From Parapedobacter lycopersici (GTDB lineage Bacteria > Bacteroidota > Bacteroidia > Sphingobacteriales > Sphingobacteriaceae), in the NCBI RefSeq assembly GCF_024643285.1, contig NZ_JAMSLW010000005.1:1-64000 (forward strand): a stretch of DNA of 64,000 nt, given 5' to 3'. The position numbers and the translations under genes are program-made. This document shows positions 1 through 8,858 of this stretch, one piece after another; the stretch's first letter is position 1; each line of letters starts with the position of its first letter. The notes beneath the pieces were generated by a model that ran no database searches, was not told the origin of the DNA, and was given only the letters and a program-made list of their open reading frames with translations.

Positions 1-1
1 G

Positions 2-67
2 AAAATCCTCGCAGCAAATAAACTTGACCAAATCGGATTCCAGTACTATGAAGTCGGTGCGGGGTAA
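2..67 (+). CDS. 3' end of an unidentified gene (partial)
   Basis: An open frame enters from the left edge and stops with TAA at 65-67. The 21 visible residues end in IGFQYYEVGAG. The frame stops just before the convergent S41 protease, whose stop codon is at 99-101, which fits a gene end. The piece is too short to assign a family. A short GC-rich inverted repeat (CGGGG-TAA-CCCCG) overlaps the stop codon and could help end transcription. The existence of the gene is inferred from frame and context only. Confidence 0.4.
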   Translation, partial: KILAANKLDQIGFQYYEVGAG

Positions 68-98
68 CCCCGTCGGGTGACAACTGCCGCCGGATAAC

Positions 99-1805
99 TC
101 ACTGCGGGGTCACCGCCAGTACGGTTTCCGGCTTACCAATTGTTTTGTAATCGCCCTCCCCCGATAAAATACTGTAATATGCTGCTTTCCCCAGGTCCAG
201 TAGGCCTACGGCCCGCTTTAACTGGTCGTCATGCTGCATGGAAAACGCTTTTTTCCCTTCCTGATAATAATAACGCGATACCATTTCAGCCCCAAGCGCT
301 TCCTTGATCTCATTGCGGTAACGATCAATAACCGGGGCGCTGTCGCCCCGCAGTGCCTGGGCAAGCGCATCGAACCGTTGGAGTACGGCTTCCGGCTTTC
401 CCGCGGCCCCAGCCTGTACCCGCAGCTCACGAAGCTGTTTTTCCGCGTCTGAAAGGTAATGGTAATTGCGGTCCGCCAGGAACCGGATAAAATCCGCATA
501 TTGTGTGTCGCTGACCATGAACTTATCGGCAGCGGCTATATGGGGATGAGCTGATTTAAAAAGTGTTGCATAATCAAAGATCAAACGCTGCGCCAGCAGG
601 GTACTGACAATGGCGCTATTGGCGCGCTTTTCCACGGTAATGTCCGGATAGATCCCACTGCCGTCGTAGACGATCCTTCCTCCCTTGGTTTGGAACGCAT
701 GAATGGACGAATCGGGCACGTGGGCATATTTCCCATTCCGGCCCTTATGAAAATCCAGCGCCTGAATACACCGGCCGGCCGGCGTATAATACTTGGCGAC
801 TGTAACCTTCACCAGATTATTATAAGGAATATTGAACGTCTGCTGTACCAACCCCTTACCGAAGCTCCGCTCCCCGATGATCACCGCCCGATCCAGGTCC
901 TGCAGTGCCCCGGCCACGATCTCGGCTGCCGAAGCCGAGTGGCCGTTGATCAACACAGCCAACGGGATATCCGGGGCAATGGGTGTGGCCATCGTGCGGT
1001 AACTCCGGTTCTTTACCGAATTCCTGCCCCGCTGGCTAACCACAAGCTCTCCCGGCGGCACAAACAGGTTGACAATCTTTACCGCCTCCTGTAGAATCCC
1101 GCCGCCGTTATCACGCAGGTCGATAATCAGGCCGTTAAGCGATCCTTGCCGCTGCAGGTTGTTAACCGCGTTTTCTATTTCTGAGGCCGACTGTTCTAAA
1201 AACTTGTCCAGCTTGATATAGCCCACCCCACCTTCCAATAAGGAAATGTGACTTACGTTGGGTTGCCGGATCATCGCGCGGGTTAATGTCACGGTATCCA
1301 GCCGGTCAAGCAGCACATGCCTCACTTCAAGATTAATGGCACTGCCATCGGCGCCGCGGAGAAGACGGCTGGCTTCGTCAGGCGTAAGGCGCGCCAATGG
1401 GCTCCCGTTCACCGCCACCAGCTCATCCCCTGCTTGCAGGCCTGCATGGTCGGCCGGCTGTCCGGCGTATATTTCCGAAATAAAAATACGGTTATCCTGT
1501 GCAAAAATAGCGGCTCCGATCCCGCCATAACGCGTGTCCACATATTTGAGTTTGTAATCTTCCACATCCGTATCCTGTACATACTCAGTGTATGGGTCCA
1601 GGTCGTCAAGCATGGCGTCAACCGCTGTTTTAACTAATTTACCGCTATTTGTTTCGTCGACATAGTTCATGCTCACCTGCCGGTATACAGCCGAAAAAAT
1701 ATCAAGGTTTTTACTGATCAGGAAGAGTTCATCCCGGACGGCCGCAAAAGCAGCGCACAAAAATATAGCGGCTGCCAGCAGTGCAATCCGGTGTGCTTTT
1801 CGCAT
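99..1805 (-). CDS. S41 family C-terminal processing peptidase (CtpA/Prc type)
   Basis: A serine protease that cleaves envelope proteins near their C-termini, acting in the periplasm. The 568-residue product starts with a basic stretch and a hydrophobic segment (about residues 5-22) that is a signal peptide or anchor. A PDZ domain follows (about 90-155, GLQAGDELVAVNG). The S41 catalytic domain comes next, with the nucleophile region NGHSASAAE near residue 290 and the general-base lysine in GERSFGKGLV about 30 residues later. The last ~200 residues are the helical extension seen in Bacteroidota members. The frame stays open upstream to 1901, but ATG 1805 (or 1823) puts the signal peptide at the N-terminus. 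It is divergent from pdhA and shares the 154-bp gap with it. The family call is firm; the substrate is unknown. Confidence 0.9.
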   Translation of the reverse strand: MRKAHRIALLAAAIFLCAAFAAVRDELFLISKNLDIFSAVYRQVSMNYVDETNSGKLVKTAVDAMLDDLDPYTEYVQDTDVEDYKLKYVDTRYGGIGAAIFAQDNRIFISEIYAGQPADHAGLQAGDELVAVNGSPLARLTPDEASRLLRGADGSAINLEVRHVLLDRLDTVTLTRAMIRQPNVSHISLLEGGVGYIKLDKFLEQSASEIENAVNNLQRQGSLNGLIIDLRDNGGGILQEAVKIVNLFVPPGELVVSQRGRNSVKNRSYRTMATPIAPDIPLAVLINGHSASAAEIVAGALQDLDRAVIIGERSFGKGLVQQTFNIPYNNLVKVTVAKYYTPAGRCIQALDFHKGRNGKYAHVPDSSIHAFQTKGGRIVYDGSGIYPDITVEKRANSAIVSTLLAQRLIFDYATLFKSAHPHIAAADKFMVSDTQYADFIRFLADRNYHYLSDAEKQLRELRVQAGAAGKPEAVLQRFDALAQALRGDSAPVIDRYRNEIKEALGAEMVSRYYYQEGKKAFSMQHDDQLKRAVGLLDLGKAAYYSILSGEGDYKTIGKPETVLAVTPQ

Positions 1806-1894
1806 GTTTTTACGGTATCTCATTCGGAATGGTATGAAAAGAACAATTAAAGATAATAATTTTATGGGATAAGCAAAACCAGGAAGGCACGGCG

Positions 1895-1926
1895 ATTGCA
1901 TATCACAACAATTTTATCTAAGTTTG
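1895..1926 (+). promoter_or_regulatory. Bacteroidota-type promoter for pdhA-pdhC
   Basis: ATTG at 1895-1898 is followed by 20 bases and then TAAGTTTG at 1919-1926. This matches the published Bacteroidota sigma-ABfr pattern (-33 TTTG, -7 TAnnTTTG). The pdhA ATG is 33 nt downstream. The same TTG-N20-TAAGTTTG arrangement recurs before the deacetylase at 62.7 kb, which supports the call. Confidence 0.6.
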
Positions 1927-1959
1927 CCTACGAAAAAAAAGACATTCTAAAACTTGGAA

Positions 1960-2955
1960 ATGAGTTCGACACCGATAACCAAAGAAACGTATTTGGAGTG
2001 GTATAAATCCATACTGCTCATGCGCAAATTTGAAGAAAAGGCCGGGCAATTATACGGGCAGCAAAAAATCAGGGGATTCTGTCACTTATATATCGGTCAG
2101 GAAGCCGTTGTAGCCGGTGCTATGTCGGTATTAGGCCCTGAAGATTCCTTGATTACTGCTTACCGCGACCACGCACACGCCATTGCCAAAGGTGTATCGG
2201 CCAATGCTGCCATGGCCGAGTTGTTCGGCAAAGCTACCGGATGTTCAAAAGGCAAAGGTGGCTCCATGCACTTTTTCAGCAAAGAGCACAAGTTCATGGG
2301 CGGACACGGTATCGTGGGCGGCCAAATTCCACTTGGCGCCGGTATCGCTTTCGCGGAAAAATACAGCGGCACTAAAAACGTATGTGTGTGTTACATGGGC
2401 GACGGAGCCGTACGGCAGGGTGCCTTCAATGAAACACTGAATATGGCCATGCTTTGGAAATTACCGGTCATTTTTGTCTGTGAAAACAATGGTTATGCCA
2501 TGGGAACATCGGTCGCCCGGACCACCAACATGGAAGACATCTACAAAATGGGGCTTGGTTTCGATATGCCCAGCGCACCGGTGGATGGCATGGATGTAGT
2601 AGCGGTTCACAATGCGATGGATGAAGCAGTACAACGCGCCCGTAATGGCGATGGCCCTACGTTTCTGGAAATGCGGACCTACCGCTATAAAGGCCACTCC
2701 ATGTCCGACCCGGCAAAATACCGCACAAAGGAAGAACTGGAAGAATATAAAGGCCGCGATCCACTGATCACGACCAAGGCAGCCATTGCAGATAAAAAAT
2801 ATGCCGATGAGGCCTGGTTTGATGAAGTGGAGGCCGAGGTGAAAAAAGTGATCGATGATTCTGTGAAGTTTGCGGAAGAGTCACCGTATCCGGAACCGGA
2901 AGAACTGTACAAGGACGTATATGTACAAGCCGATTACCCATTTATAACCGATTGA
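1960..2955 (+). CDS. pdhA: Pyruvate dehydrogenase E1 component, alpha subunit
   Basis: With the beta subunit it forms the thiamine-diphosphate-dependent E1 heterotetramer that decarboxylates pyruvate and acetylates the lipoyl group of E2, in the cytoplasm. The 331 residues are the normal E1-alpha length. The TPP-binding motif begins at GDGAVRQGAFNE and ends in NN (VIFVCENNGYAMGT). The phosphorylation-loop region YRYKGHSMSDP is present. The frame runs back to a TTG at 1954, but ATG 1960 gives the usual N-terminus. The E2 gene follows after 37 bp, so the two probably share a transcript. The E1-beta gene is not here but at 12.77 kb. Confidence 0.93.
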   Translation: MSSTPITKETYLEWYKSILLMRKFEEKAGQLYGQQKIRGFCHLYIGQEAVVAGAMSVLGPEDSLITAYRDHAHAIAKGVSANAAMAELFGKATGCSKGKGGSMHFFSKEHKFMGGHGIVGGQIPLGAGIAFAEKYSGTKNVCVCYMGDGAVRQGAFNETLNMAMLWKLPVIFVCENNGYAMGTSVARTTNMEDIYKMGLGFDMPSAPVDGMDVVAVHNAMDEAVQRARNGDGPTFLEMRTYRYKGHSMSDPAKYRTKEELEEYKGRDPLITTKAAIADKKYADEAWFDEVEAEVKKVIDDSVKFAEESPYPEPEELYKDVYVQADYPFITD

Positions 2956-2992
2956 GCGATTAACGTTTATAACAGAATAACCACAATAGCAC

Positions 2993-4657
2993 ATGGCTGA
3001 AGTAGTAAAAATGCCAAAAATGAGCGACACCATGACGGAAGGGGTGATTGCGAAATGGCACAAAAAAGTAGGCGATAAAGTCAGTTCAGGCGATTTAATT
3101 GCCGAAGTTGAAACCGACAAAGCGACCATGGATTTCGAATCCTATCAGGAAGGTACGCTACTGTATATCGGCCCCAAAGAAGGGGAAGCTGTACCGGTGG
3201 ATGCGGTTATCGCGGTATTGGGTGAAGCAGGTGAGGACTACGAAGCACTGCTGAAAGAAGAAAATGCGGGTGCTCCGGAGAACGGAACATCCGAAAAACA
3301 GGAAAAGGAAAGCGCCCCGGCTTCAGACAAATCCACCGATCAGCCGGATGAGGAACCAGCTGGTGAGGCGGTAACAGCCGAATCACTGGGTGCAACTGTG
3401 ATTACCATGCCCCTGCTCAGCGATACGATGACGGAAGGTGTCATTGCCGACTGGCATTTCAAGGTTGGTGACACGATAAAAAGTGATGATGCAATTGCCG
3501 ACGTGGAAACCGACAAGGCAACGATGGAGGTAACAGCCTATGCCGATGGTACTTTATTATACATCGGTGTGGAAAAAGGGCAGGCCGCCAAAGTAAATGA
3601 CATCATCGCCATCGTGGGTAAGGAAGGCACAGACGTGACACCATTGTTGCGTCAGCCGAAGGGAAAAACTGAAAAAGCGGAGAAACCGGCAGCACAGGAA
3701 ACAAAGGCGCCCGAAGCGGCAGCTCCGGCTTCCGGTGTGGCAGCAACGGCACAAGCCGACGACTCCCGGGTGAAAGCCTCTCCGTTGGCCCGTAAGATTG
3801 CCAAGGAAAAGGGCATTAACCTCAACGACGTAAAAGGTTCTGCTGACGGTGGCCGCATTGTGAAAAAAGATGTGGAAACTTACACGCCGGCAGCCAAACA
3901 AGCAGCAGCCGCTGCCACCGAAGCCGCTCCGGCTCCTGCAGCAGCAACTGTAAGCATCCCCCAATACGTGGGCGAAGAGCGTTATACTGAAAAACCGGTA
4001 ACCCAGATGCGGAAAACCATCGCCCGCCGGTTATCCGAAAGCTTATTCACTTCCCCGCATTTCTACCTTACGATCCAGGTCGATATGGATGGCGCCATCG
4101 CTGCCCGGACCAGAATCAACGAGGTAGCGCAGCTTAAAGTTTCCTATAATGACCTCGTGATCAAAGCGGCCGCAGCAGCATTAAAGCAACACCCTGCGGT
4201 CAACGCTTCATGGCTGGGCGACAAAATCCGGTACAATGAACACGTGAATATCGGGGTTGCCGTAGCGGTGGAAGATGGCCTGTTAGTCCCTGTTGTACGG
4301 TTCGCCGATGGCAAGAGCCTGTCGCACATCTCAGCAGAGGTTAAGGACTACGCCCAGCGTGCAAAAACCAAGAAACTGCAGCCTGCGGACTGGGAAGGGT
4401 CTACTTTTACCGTATCCAACTTAGGTATGTTTGGTATCGATCAGTTTACGGCCATCATTAATCCGCCTGACGCCTGCATCCTGGCTGTTGGCGGCATCCA
4501 GCAGGTACCGGTGGTTAAAGACGGTGCTGTTGTGCCCGGAAACATCATGAAGCTTACATTGAGCTGTGATCACCGTGTCGTCGATGGTGCTACGGGTGCG
4601 GCGTTCCTGCAAACACTGAAAGCACTGTTAGAGGAACCCGTAAGGATACTGGCTTAG
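2993..4657 (+). CDS. pdhC: Pyruvate dehydrogenase E2, dihydrolipoamide acetyltransferase
   Basis: The core of the pyruvate dehydrogenase complex, which moves the acetyl group from the lipoyl arm to CoA. The 554-residue protein has two lipoyl domains (about 1-80 and 135-215), each with its lipoylated lysine in ETDKATM. Ala/Pro/Glu-rich linkers separate them. A peripheral-subunit-binding domain follows (about 260-295, SPLARKIAKEKG), then the CoA-dependent acyltransferase core with the catalytic CDHRVVDGA motif near the C-terminus. Two lipoyl domains together with the genomic pairing to pdhA favour the pyruvate rather than the 2-oxoglutarate enzyme. A strong terminator follows. No E3 (lipoamide dehydrogenase) gene is in the window. 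Confidence 0.93.
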   Translation: MAEVVKMPKMSDTMTEGVIAKWHKKVGDKVSSGDLIAEVETDKATMDFESYQEGTLLYIGPKEGEAVPVDAVIAVLGEAGEDYEALLKEENAGAPENGTSEKQEKESAPASDKSTDQPDEEPAGEAVTAESLGATVITMPLLSDTMTEGVIADWHFKVGDTIKSDDAIADVETDKATMEVTAYADGTLLYIGVEKGQAAKVNDIIAIVGKEGTDVTPLLRQPKGKTEKAEKPAAQETKAPEAAAPASGVAATAQADDSRVKASPLARKIAKEKGINLNDVKGSADGGRIVKKDVETYTPAAKQAAAAATEAAPAPAAATVSIPQYVGEERYTEKPVTQMRKTIARRLSESLFTSPHFYLTIQVDMDGAIAARTRINEVAQLKVSYNDLVIKAAAAALKQHPAVNASWLGDKIRYNEHVNIGVAVAVEDGLLVPVVRFADGKSLSHISAEVKDYAQRAKTKKLQPADWEGSTFTVSNLGMFGIDQFTAIINPPDACILAVGGIQQVPVVKDGAVVPGNIMKLTLSCDHRVVDGATGAAFLQTLKALLEEPVRILA

Positions 4658-4672
4658 TCTTGTTATTCATAC

Positions 4673-4719
4673 ATTACAACTAAAAAGGCCGCTTCTCAAG
4701 CGGCCTTTTTAGTTGTAAT
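4673..4719 (+). terminator. Strong intrinsic terminator after pdhC
   Basis: A perfect 20-bp inverted repeat (4673-4692 and 4700-4719) encloses a 7-nt loop. The stem holds a GGCCGC core and a T-run (CTTTTTAG), and being palindromic it has a T-run on both strands. It ends the pdhA-pdhC transcript about 15 nt after the stop codon. The remaining 274 bases up to gcvP hold the gcvP promoter region and no gene that I can see. Confidence 0.88.
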
Positions 4720-4887
4720 CTGCATGGAATGTAATGACAGACCTTGCTGTCCGGATTAAATAAACAGGCGGCCGATTTTATTTTTTCAGCAAACCGCACA
4801 TTCCTTTAACAATAAAAGAACTGAAATCCAGTCTGATTACCGTTTTCCCAAAAGCATCGGACGCTTCATTCCAAGCTGCAAAATTTT

Positions 4888-4895
4888 TATCTTTG
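4888..4895 (+). promoter_or_regulatory. Probable -7 box for gcvP
   Basis: TATCTTTG fits the Bacteroidota -7 consensus TAnnTTTG. The position 20 bases upstream reads CTTC, a poor match to TTTG. If it is used, the gcvP leader is about 90 nt. A second, weaker box (TATCTTTA, 4980-4987) lies only 7 nt before the ATG. I saw no glycine-riboswitch signature in the leader. Confidence 0.35.
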
Positions 4896-4993
4896 CCCCG
4901 CAAAACAACTCGTTTGCTTGCCGGCAAAATCCGTGGGTAATCCCCCTCCGGATCTGCGACGGAAGAAAGGGACGGGGACTATCTTTATACCCC

Positions 4994-7876
4994 ATGAGTA
5001 AGATACATTACCAGGAAAAATTTGAGACGCGGCACATAGGCTCCAGCGCGGATGAAACGGAATCGATGCTTGCAGCCATCGGCCTACCCGGCATCGACCA
5101 ACTGATTGATGAAACTGTTCCGGCATCCATCCGGATGACCCGGCCCTTAACACTGCCCCCAGCCATGAGCGAAGCGGCATACCTAAAGAAAATTGCAGGC
5201 ATTGCCGACCAGAACCGGGTATTCAAGTCCTATATCGGCCAGGGTTACTACGGAACCGTACTGCCCGGCGTAATTCAGCGCAACATCCTGGAAAATCCGG
5301 GCTGGTATACGCAATACACACCCTATCAGGCCGAGATTGCCCAGGGACGCCTGCAGGCGCTGCTCAATTTCCAGACGATGGTGATCGACCTGACGGGGAT
5401 GGAAATTGCCAATGCCTCCCTGCTGGATGAAGCTACAGCTGCTGCCGAAGCCATGTTTATGCAATACGGGATCCGGAAAAACAAATCAGCTAATCAGTAC
5501 GTGGTTGCCGGCTCTGTTTTTCCACAGACACTGGATGTGCTGCAAACGCGTGCCCGGTCATACGGCATCGAGCTTGTACGGCACGAAACCATTGATTTCC
5601 CGGTCAGCGAAACTACGTTCGGGGCATTGGTCCAGTATCCTGCGGCTGACGGCACGGTGAGCGACTACCGGGCTGCTGCTGCGCGGCTGCATGATGACGG
5701 AATGTCGCTGTGCGTGATTGCTGATCTACTCAGCCTCGCGCTGCTTACCCCGCCGGGGGAATGGGGTGCGGATGTGGTTGTGGGCAGCACACAGCGTTTT
5801 GGTATTCCGATGGGATTCGGTGGGCCTCATGCCGCCTACTTTGCCACAAAGGATGCCTACAAGCGGAATATACCCGGACGCCTTATCGGCGTTACCGTGG
5901 ATGCCGCCGGTGATTATGCACTGCGCATGGCGCTGCAGACCCGCGAACAGCATATCCGCAGAGACAAAGCCTCTTCCAATATCTGCACGGCACAGGCGTT
6001 GCTGGCCATCATGGCCGGATTTTACGCGGCATACCACGGCCCGGATGGGATCCGCAGCATAGCTGAACGCATCCACGGCCTGGCCGTTTTACTGGACGGA
6101 GCCCTGCAGCAGCTGGGTTATACGCAGTACAATCAAACCTACTTCGACACGTTACAGGTGGAGCTCGGTGAGCTTGCCGGTCCGTTGCATGCCGAGGCAT
6201 TGAACCAGGAAGCCAACCTGCACTATCAGGGCACGGTCGCCGGCATCTCGATCGATGAAACCACTACATATGACGACATCGTCCTGTTAATCCGCGTTTT
6301 TGCGAAAATGAAAGGTAAAGCGGGAGGTGACGTGCAACTGGCGGCGCTTGAGGCATCCGGCACGTCCCTTATTCCCGAATCCCTGCGTCGGACATCGGCC
6401 TATCTTACCCATCCGGTATTTAACCGCTACCATTCCGAGCATGAAATGCTCCGTTATATCAAATCGCTGGAAGCGAAGGATCTGTCGCTTTGCCATTCCA
6501 TGATTCCGCTGGGTTCCTGTACGATGAAGCTCAACGCAACAACAGAAATGGTGCCGCTGACCTGGCCGAAATTCAGCGACCTGCATCCATTCGCGCCGGC
6601 CGACCAGACCGGCGGCTACCTGCGGATCATCAATGAGCTGGACAGCTGGCTGAGCGAGATCACCGGGTTTGCCAAGGTAAGCTTTCAGCCAAATTCAGGC
6701 GCCCAGGGAGAATACGCCGGACTGATGGTTATCCGCGCTTATCATGAGCACCGGGGTCATCATCACCGGAACGTGGTGCTTATACCCGCATCGGCACACG
6801 GCACCAATCCCGCATCGGCCAGCATGGCAGGGATGAACGTGGTCGTCGTTCAATGCGATGACCGGGGGAATATCGACGTGGCCGACCTCCGGGCGAAGGC
6901 GGAAGTCCATGCGCCGAACCTGTCGGCTTTGATGGTCACCTATCCTTCGACCCATGGTGTTTTTGAGGAGCCGATTATCGAAATCTGCGACATCGTGCAT
7001 CAGCACGGCGGGCAGGTTTATATGGATGGCGCGAACATGAACGCACAGGTAGGACTTACCAGTCCCGGACTAATCGGCGCAGACGTCTGCCACCTGAACC
7101 TGCATAAAACGTTCTGTATTCCGCATGGCGGAGGCGGTCCAGGCATGGGACCTATCGGGGTAGCTCCCCACCTGGTCCCGTTCCTGCCCAACCACGCCGT
7201 GGTTTCCGTAAGCGGGACCAGCGGTATCAGCGCCGTGTCCGCGGCCCCATGGGGTTCGGCTTCCATCCTGCTGATCTCCCATGCCTACATTGCAATGATG
7301 GGCGCGGCGGGACTTACCAACGCGACAAAGTATGCCATTCTGCATGCCAATTATTTGAAACGACGATTGGAAGGTCATTATCCCGTATTATATGCCGGCG
7401 CCAACGGACATTGTGCGCATGAGATGATATTGGATTGCCGGGCATTCAAGGCAGCCGGCATTGAGGTTGGCGACATTGCCAAACGGCTGATGGACTACGG
7501 TTTCCACGCACCCACGGTATCATTCCCCGTAGCGGGCACGCTCATGATAGAACCCACCGAATCGGAATCGCAGGCAGAACTCGACCGATTCTGTGATGCC
7601 CTCATTGCCATCAGGCAGGAGATCGCTGCGGTTGAGCGCGGTGAGGCAGATGGCAGCAACAATGTATTGAAACAAGCACCCCACACCGTAACCACGGTCA
7701 GCGCCGACACCTGGGATAAGCCTTATTCCAGGTCGCAGGCGGCATTTCCACTGCCCTTTGTCCGTGAGTTCAAATTCTGGCCATTCGTCGGACGGGTCAA
7801 CGACCTGCAGGGCGACCGGATGCTGATCTGTTCGTGCCCGCCTGTCAGCACCTATGAAACGGAACTGGAAGCCTGA
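4994..7876 (+). CDS. gcvP: Glycine dehydrogenase (decarboxylating), glycine cleavage P protein
   Basis: The PLP enzyme that decarboxylates glycine and passes the aminomethyl group to the lipoyl arm of the H protein. The 960-residue chain is the full-length fused (homodimeric) type: an N-terminal half (about 1-440) that resembles the C-terminal half, and a C-terminal half that holds the PLP lysine in [19 protein letters not shown] (about residues 695-715). The conserved [13 protein letters not shown] stretch is present near residue 505. The T and H protein genes are not in the window, so gcvP stands alone, which is common. The gene downstream is on the same strand, but a minus-strand TPP riboswitch and terminator sit directly after the stop codon. 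Confidence 0.95.
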   Translation: MSKIHYQEKFETRHIGSSADETESMLAAIGLPGIDQLIDETVPASIRMTRPLTLPPAMSEAAYLKKIAGIADQNRVFKSYIGQGYYGTVLPGVIQRNILENPGWYTQYTPYQAEIAQGRLQALLNFQTMVIDLTGMEIANASLLDEATAAAEAMFMQYGIRKNKSANQYVVAGSVFPQTLDVLQTRARSYGIELVRHETIDFPVSETTFGALVQYPAADGTVSDYRAAAARLHDDGMSLCVIADLLSLALLTPPGEWGADVVVGSTQRFGIPMGFGGPHAAYFATKDAYKRNIPGRLIGVTVDAAGDYALRMALQTREQHIRRDKASSNICTAQALLAIMAGFYAAYHGPDGIRSIAERIHGLAVLLDGALQQLGYTQYNQTYFDTLQVELGELAGPLHAEALNQEANLHYQGTVAGISIDETTTYDDIVLLIRVFAKMKGKAGGDVQLAALEASGTSLIPESLRRTSAYLTHPVFNRYHSEHEMLRYIKSLEAKDLSLCHSMIPLGSCTMKLNATTEMVPLTWPKFSDLHPFAPADQTGGYLRIINELDSWLSEITGFAKVSFQPNSGAQGEYAGLMVIRAYHEHRGHHHRNVVLIPASAHGTNPASASMAGMNVVVVQCDDRGNIDVADLRAKAEVHAPNLSALMVTYPSTHGVFEEPIIEICDIVHQHGGQVYMDGANMNAQVGLTSPGLIGADVCHLNLHKTFCIPHGGGGPGMGPIGVAPHLVPFLPNHAVVSVSGTSGISAVSAAPWGSASILLISHAYIAMMGAAGLTNATKYAILHANYLKRRLEGHYPVLYAGANGHCAHEMILDCRAFKAAGIEVGDIAKRLMDYGFHAPTVSFPVAGTLMIEPTESESQAELDRFCDALIAIRQEIAAVERGEADGSNNVLKQAPHTVTTVSADTWDKPYSRSQAAFPLPFVREFKFWPFVGRVNDLQGDRMLICSCPPVSTYETELEA

Positions 7877-7883
7877 GCCTGGT

Positions 7884-7921
7884 AAAATAAAAACCCTATT
7901 CCAACCATAGTCAGAATAGGG
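7884..7921 (-). terminator. Intrinsic terminator downstream of the orphan TPP aptamer
   Basis: Read on the minus strand, an 8-bp stem CCCTATTC/GAATAGGG (7894-7901 and 7914-7921) is followed by the T-rich tract TTTTTATTTT (7884-7893). The U-tract exists only in the minus direction, so the terminator belongs to the riboswitch transcript and not to gcvP. A further hairpin (GTACAGA/TCTGTAC, 7924-7943) lies between it and the aptamer and could take part in switching. Confidence 0.7.
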
Positions 7922-7946
7922 CAGTACAGACCTTAATCTGTACAAG

Positions 7947-8032
7947 ATGTGCTTGTTCCTGCGCTGGCATTATCCAGATCAGGTTCGGGGATGTGTTCTC
8001 AGCCTGATGAGCTCAAGCACTCCCTTGCACAT
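7947..8032 (-). ncRNA. TPP riboswitch (THI element), no downstream gene
   Basis: On the minus strand the conserved aptamer parts appear in order: P1 strand ATGTGC, then GGGAGTGC, CTGAGA, ACCTGATCTGGATAATGCCA, GCGCAGGAA and the closing P1 strand GCACAT. These are the pyrimidine- and pyrophosphate-sensing sequences of TPP aptamers. The transcript would run into the terminator at 7884-7921 and then antisense into the 3' end of gcvP. No thiamine gene lies downstream on this strand. The rest of the 388-bp gap (8033-8264) is AT-rich and holds a 7-bp inverted repeat, GACCTGC/GCAGGTC (8184-8210), and no gene that I can see. Confidence 0.85.
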
Positions 8033-8264
8033 GCTGTTTGCTATAAAAACAATACCGGCCGAAAAAGGTTTAAAATTTGTTTTCTTTTTAGTAATGCTTC
8101 TTGTATATTTGATCAGAAGTCTGCTCGCCCGATCATGGATGAGTTCCCTTTCAACAACCAATTAGCTACAAGCAACCACGTAGGACCTGCCCTGGCCGCC
8201 AAAGCAGGTCATAAGCAGGATGAGCCGTAATCGGTAAGTTGTTGATGGAGTAAATAAACTGCCA

Positions 8265-8654
8265 ATGAAAGTCTTTAATATTATCTTCTGTTTCCTGTTC
8301 CTGATCAGTGCCGCATTGCAATACAATGACGTGGATCCATACCTTTGGATTCCCATTTATCTTTACGGTGCGATCCTGTGTTACCTTGCGGTGGGAAAAC
8401 GGTATTTACCGACCGCTTACCTGATCGGCATCGTATTCTGCCTGGCTTACTCAGCCTACTTTCTTTTTTTCCGTGGCGGCGTAACGGACTGGTACCAGCA
8501 CCATCATACCCGGGAACTGGTCCAGCAGATGAAAGCGGATAAACCCTGGATCGAGGAAACGCGTGAGCTTGGCGGGCTGCTGATTTTGGCTGTGGTACTG
8601 GGTATCAATTGGCTGGCGTCGGCAAAACAGCGAAAAAATCCAACCACCGAATAG
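8265..8654 (+). CDS. Small membrane protein, TMEM220-like
   Basis: A 129-residue protein with three or four hydrophobic segments: about residues 3-18, 27-45, 48-67 and 100-118. The N-terminal AALQYNDVDPYLW stretch resembles the transmembrane family 220 signature (ALQYNDPDP). No enzymatic function is known for this family. A HHH cluster lies in the soluble loop near residue 80. It sits alone between the riboswitch and dnaA. The family assignment rests on the N-terminal motif and topology. Confidence 0.7.
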   Translation: MKVFNIIFCFLFLISAALQYNDVDPYLWIPIYLYGAILCYLAVGKRYLPTAYLIGIVFCLAYSAYFLFFRGGVTDWYQHHHTRELVQQMKADKPWIEETRELGGLLILAVVLGINWLASAKQRKNPTTE

Positions 8655-8858
8655 ACCATGTTGAGAATTTTTTTGCCTGCAATACGAGAATGTGTTTTTG
8701 ATAAAAAAATAAGCTTAAATAACTGTAATTTAAATGATTAAGTGATTTTTTAACTTTTAATTTTTTAGCTGGTATTTTTTTGCCATCTTCGTTTCACGGA
8801 GAAGTTATCAACATTCCGTCGGGCATTTACTGTAAATCAATTTATTAAGAATTAGCGA

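Noticed and set aside
4720-4993. Glycine riboswitch before gcvP
   Set aside because: I could not find the conserved tandem glycine aptamer sequences; only promoter-like AT-rich DNA is visible.
7520-7945. Minus-strand 141-codon frame starting just after the orphan TPP riboswitch
   Set aside because: It lies antisense to gcvP, resembles no family, and starts in the stretch of hairpins beyond the aptamer. It looks like a by-product of gcvP codon usage, so I do not propose it as the riboswitch target.
8655-8858. Possible replication origin beside dnaA
   Set aside because: Only one near-match DnaA box (TTATCAACA at 8805) is present. An origin would need a cluster of boxes, so I treat the AT-rich stretch as the dnaA promoter region.
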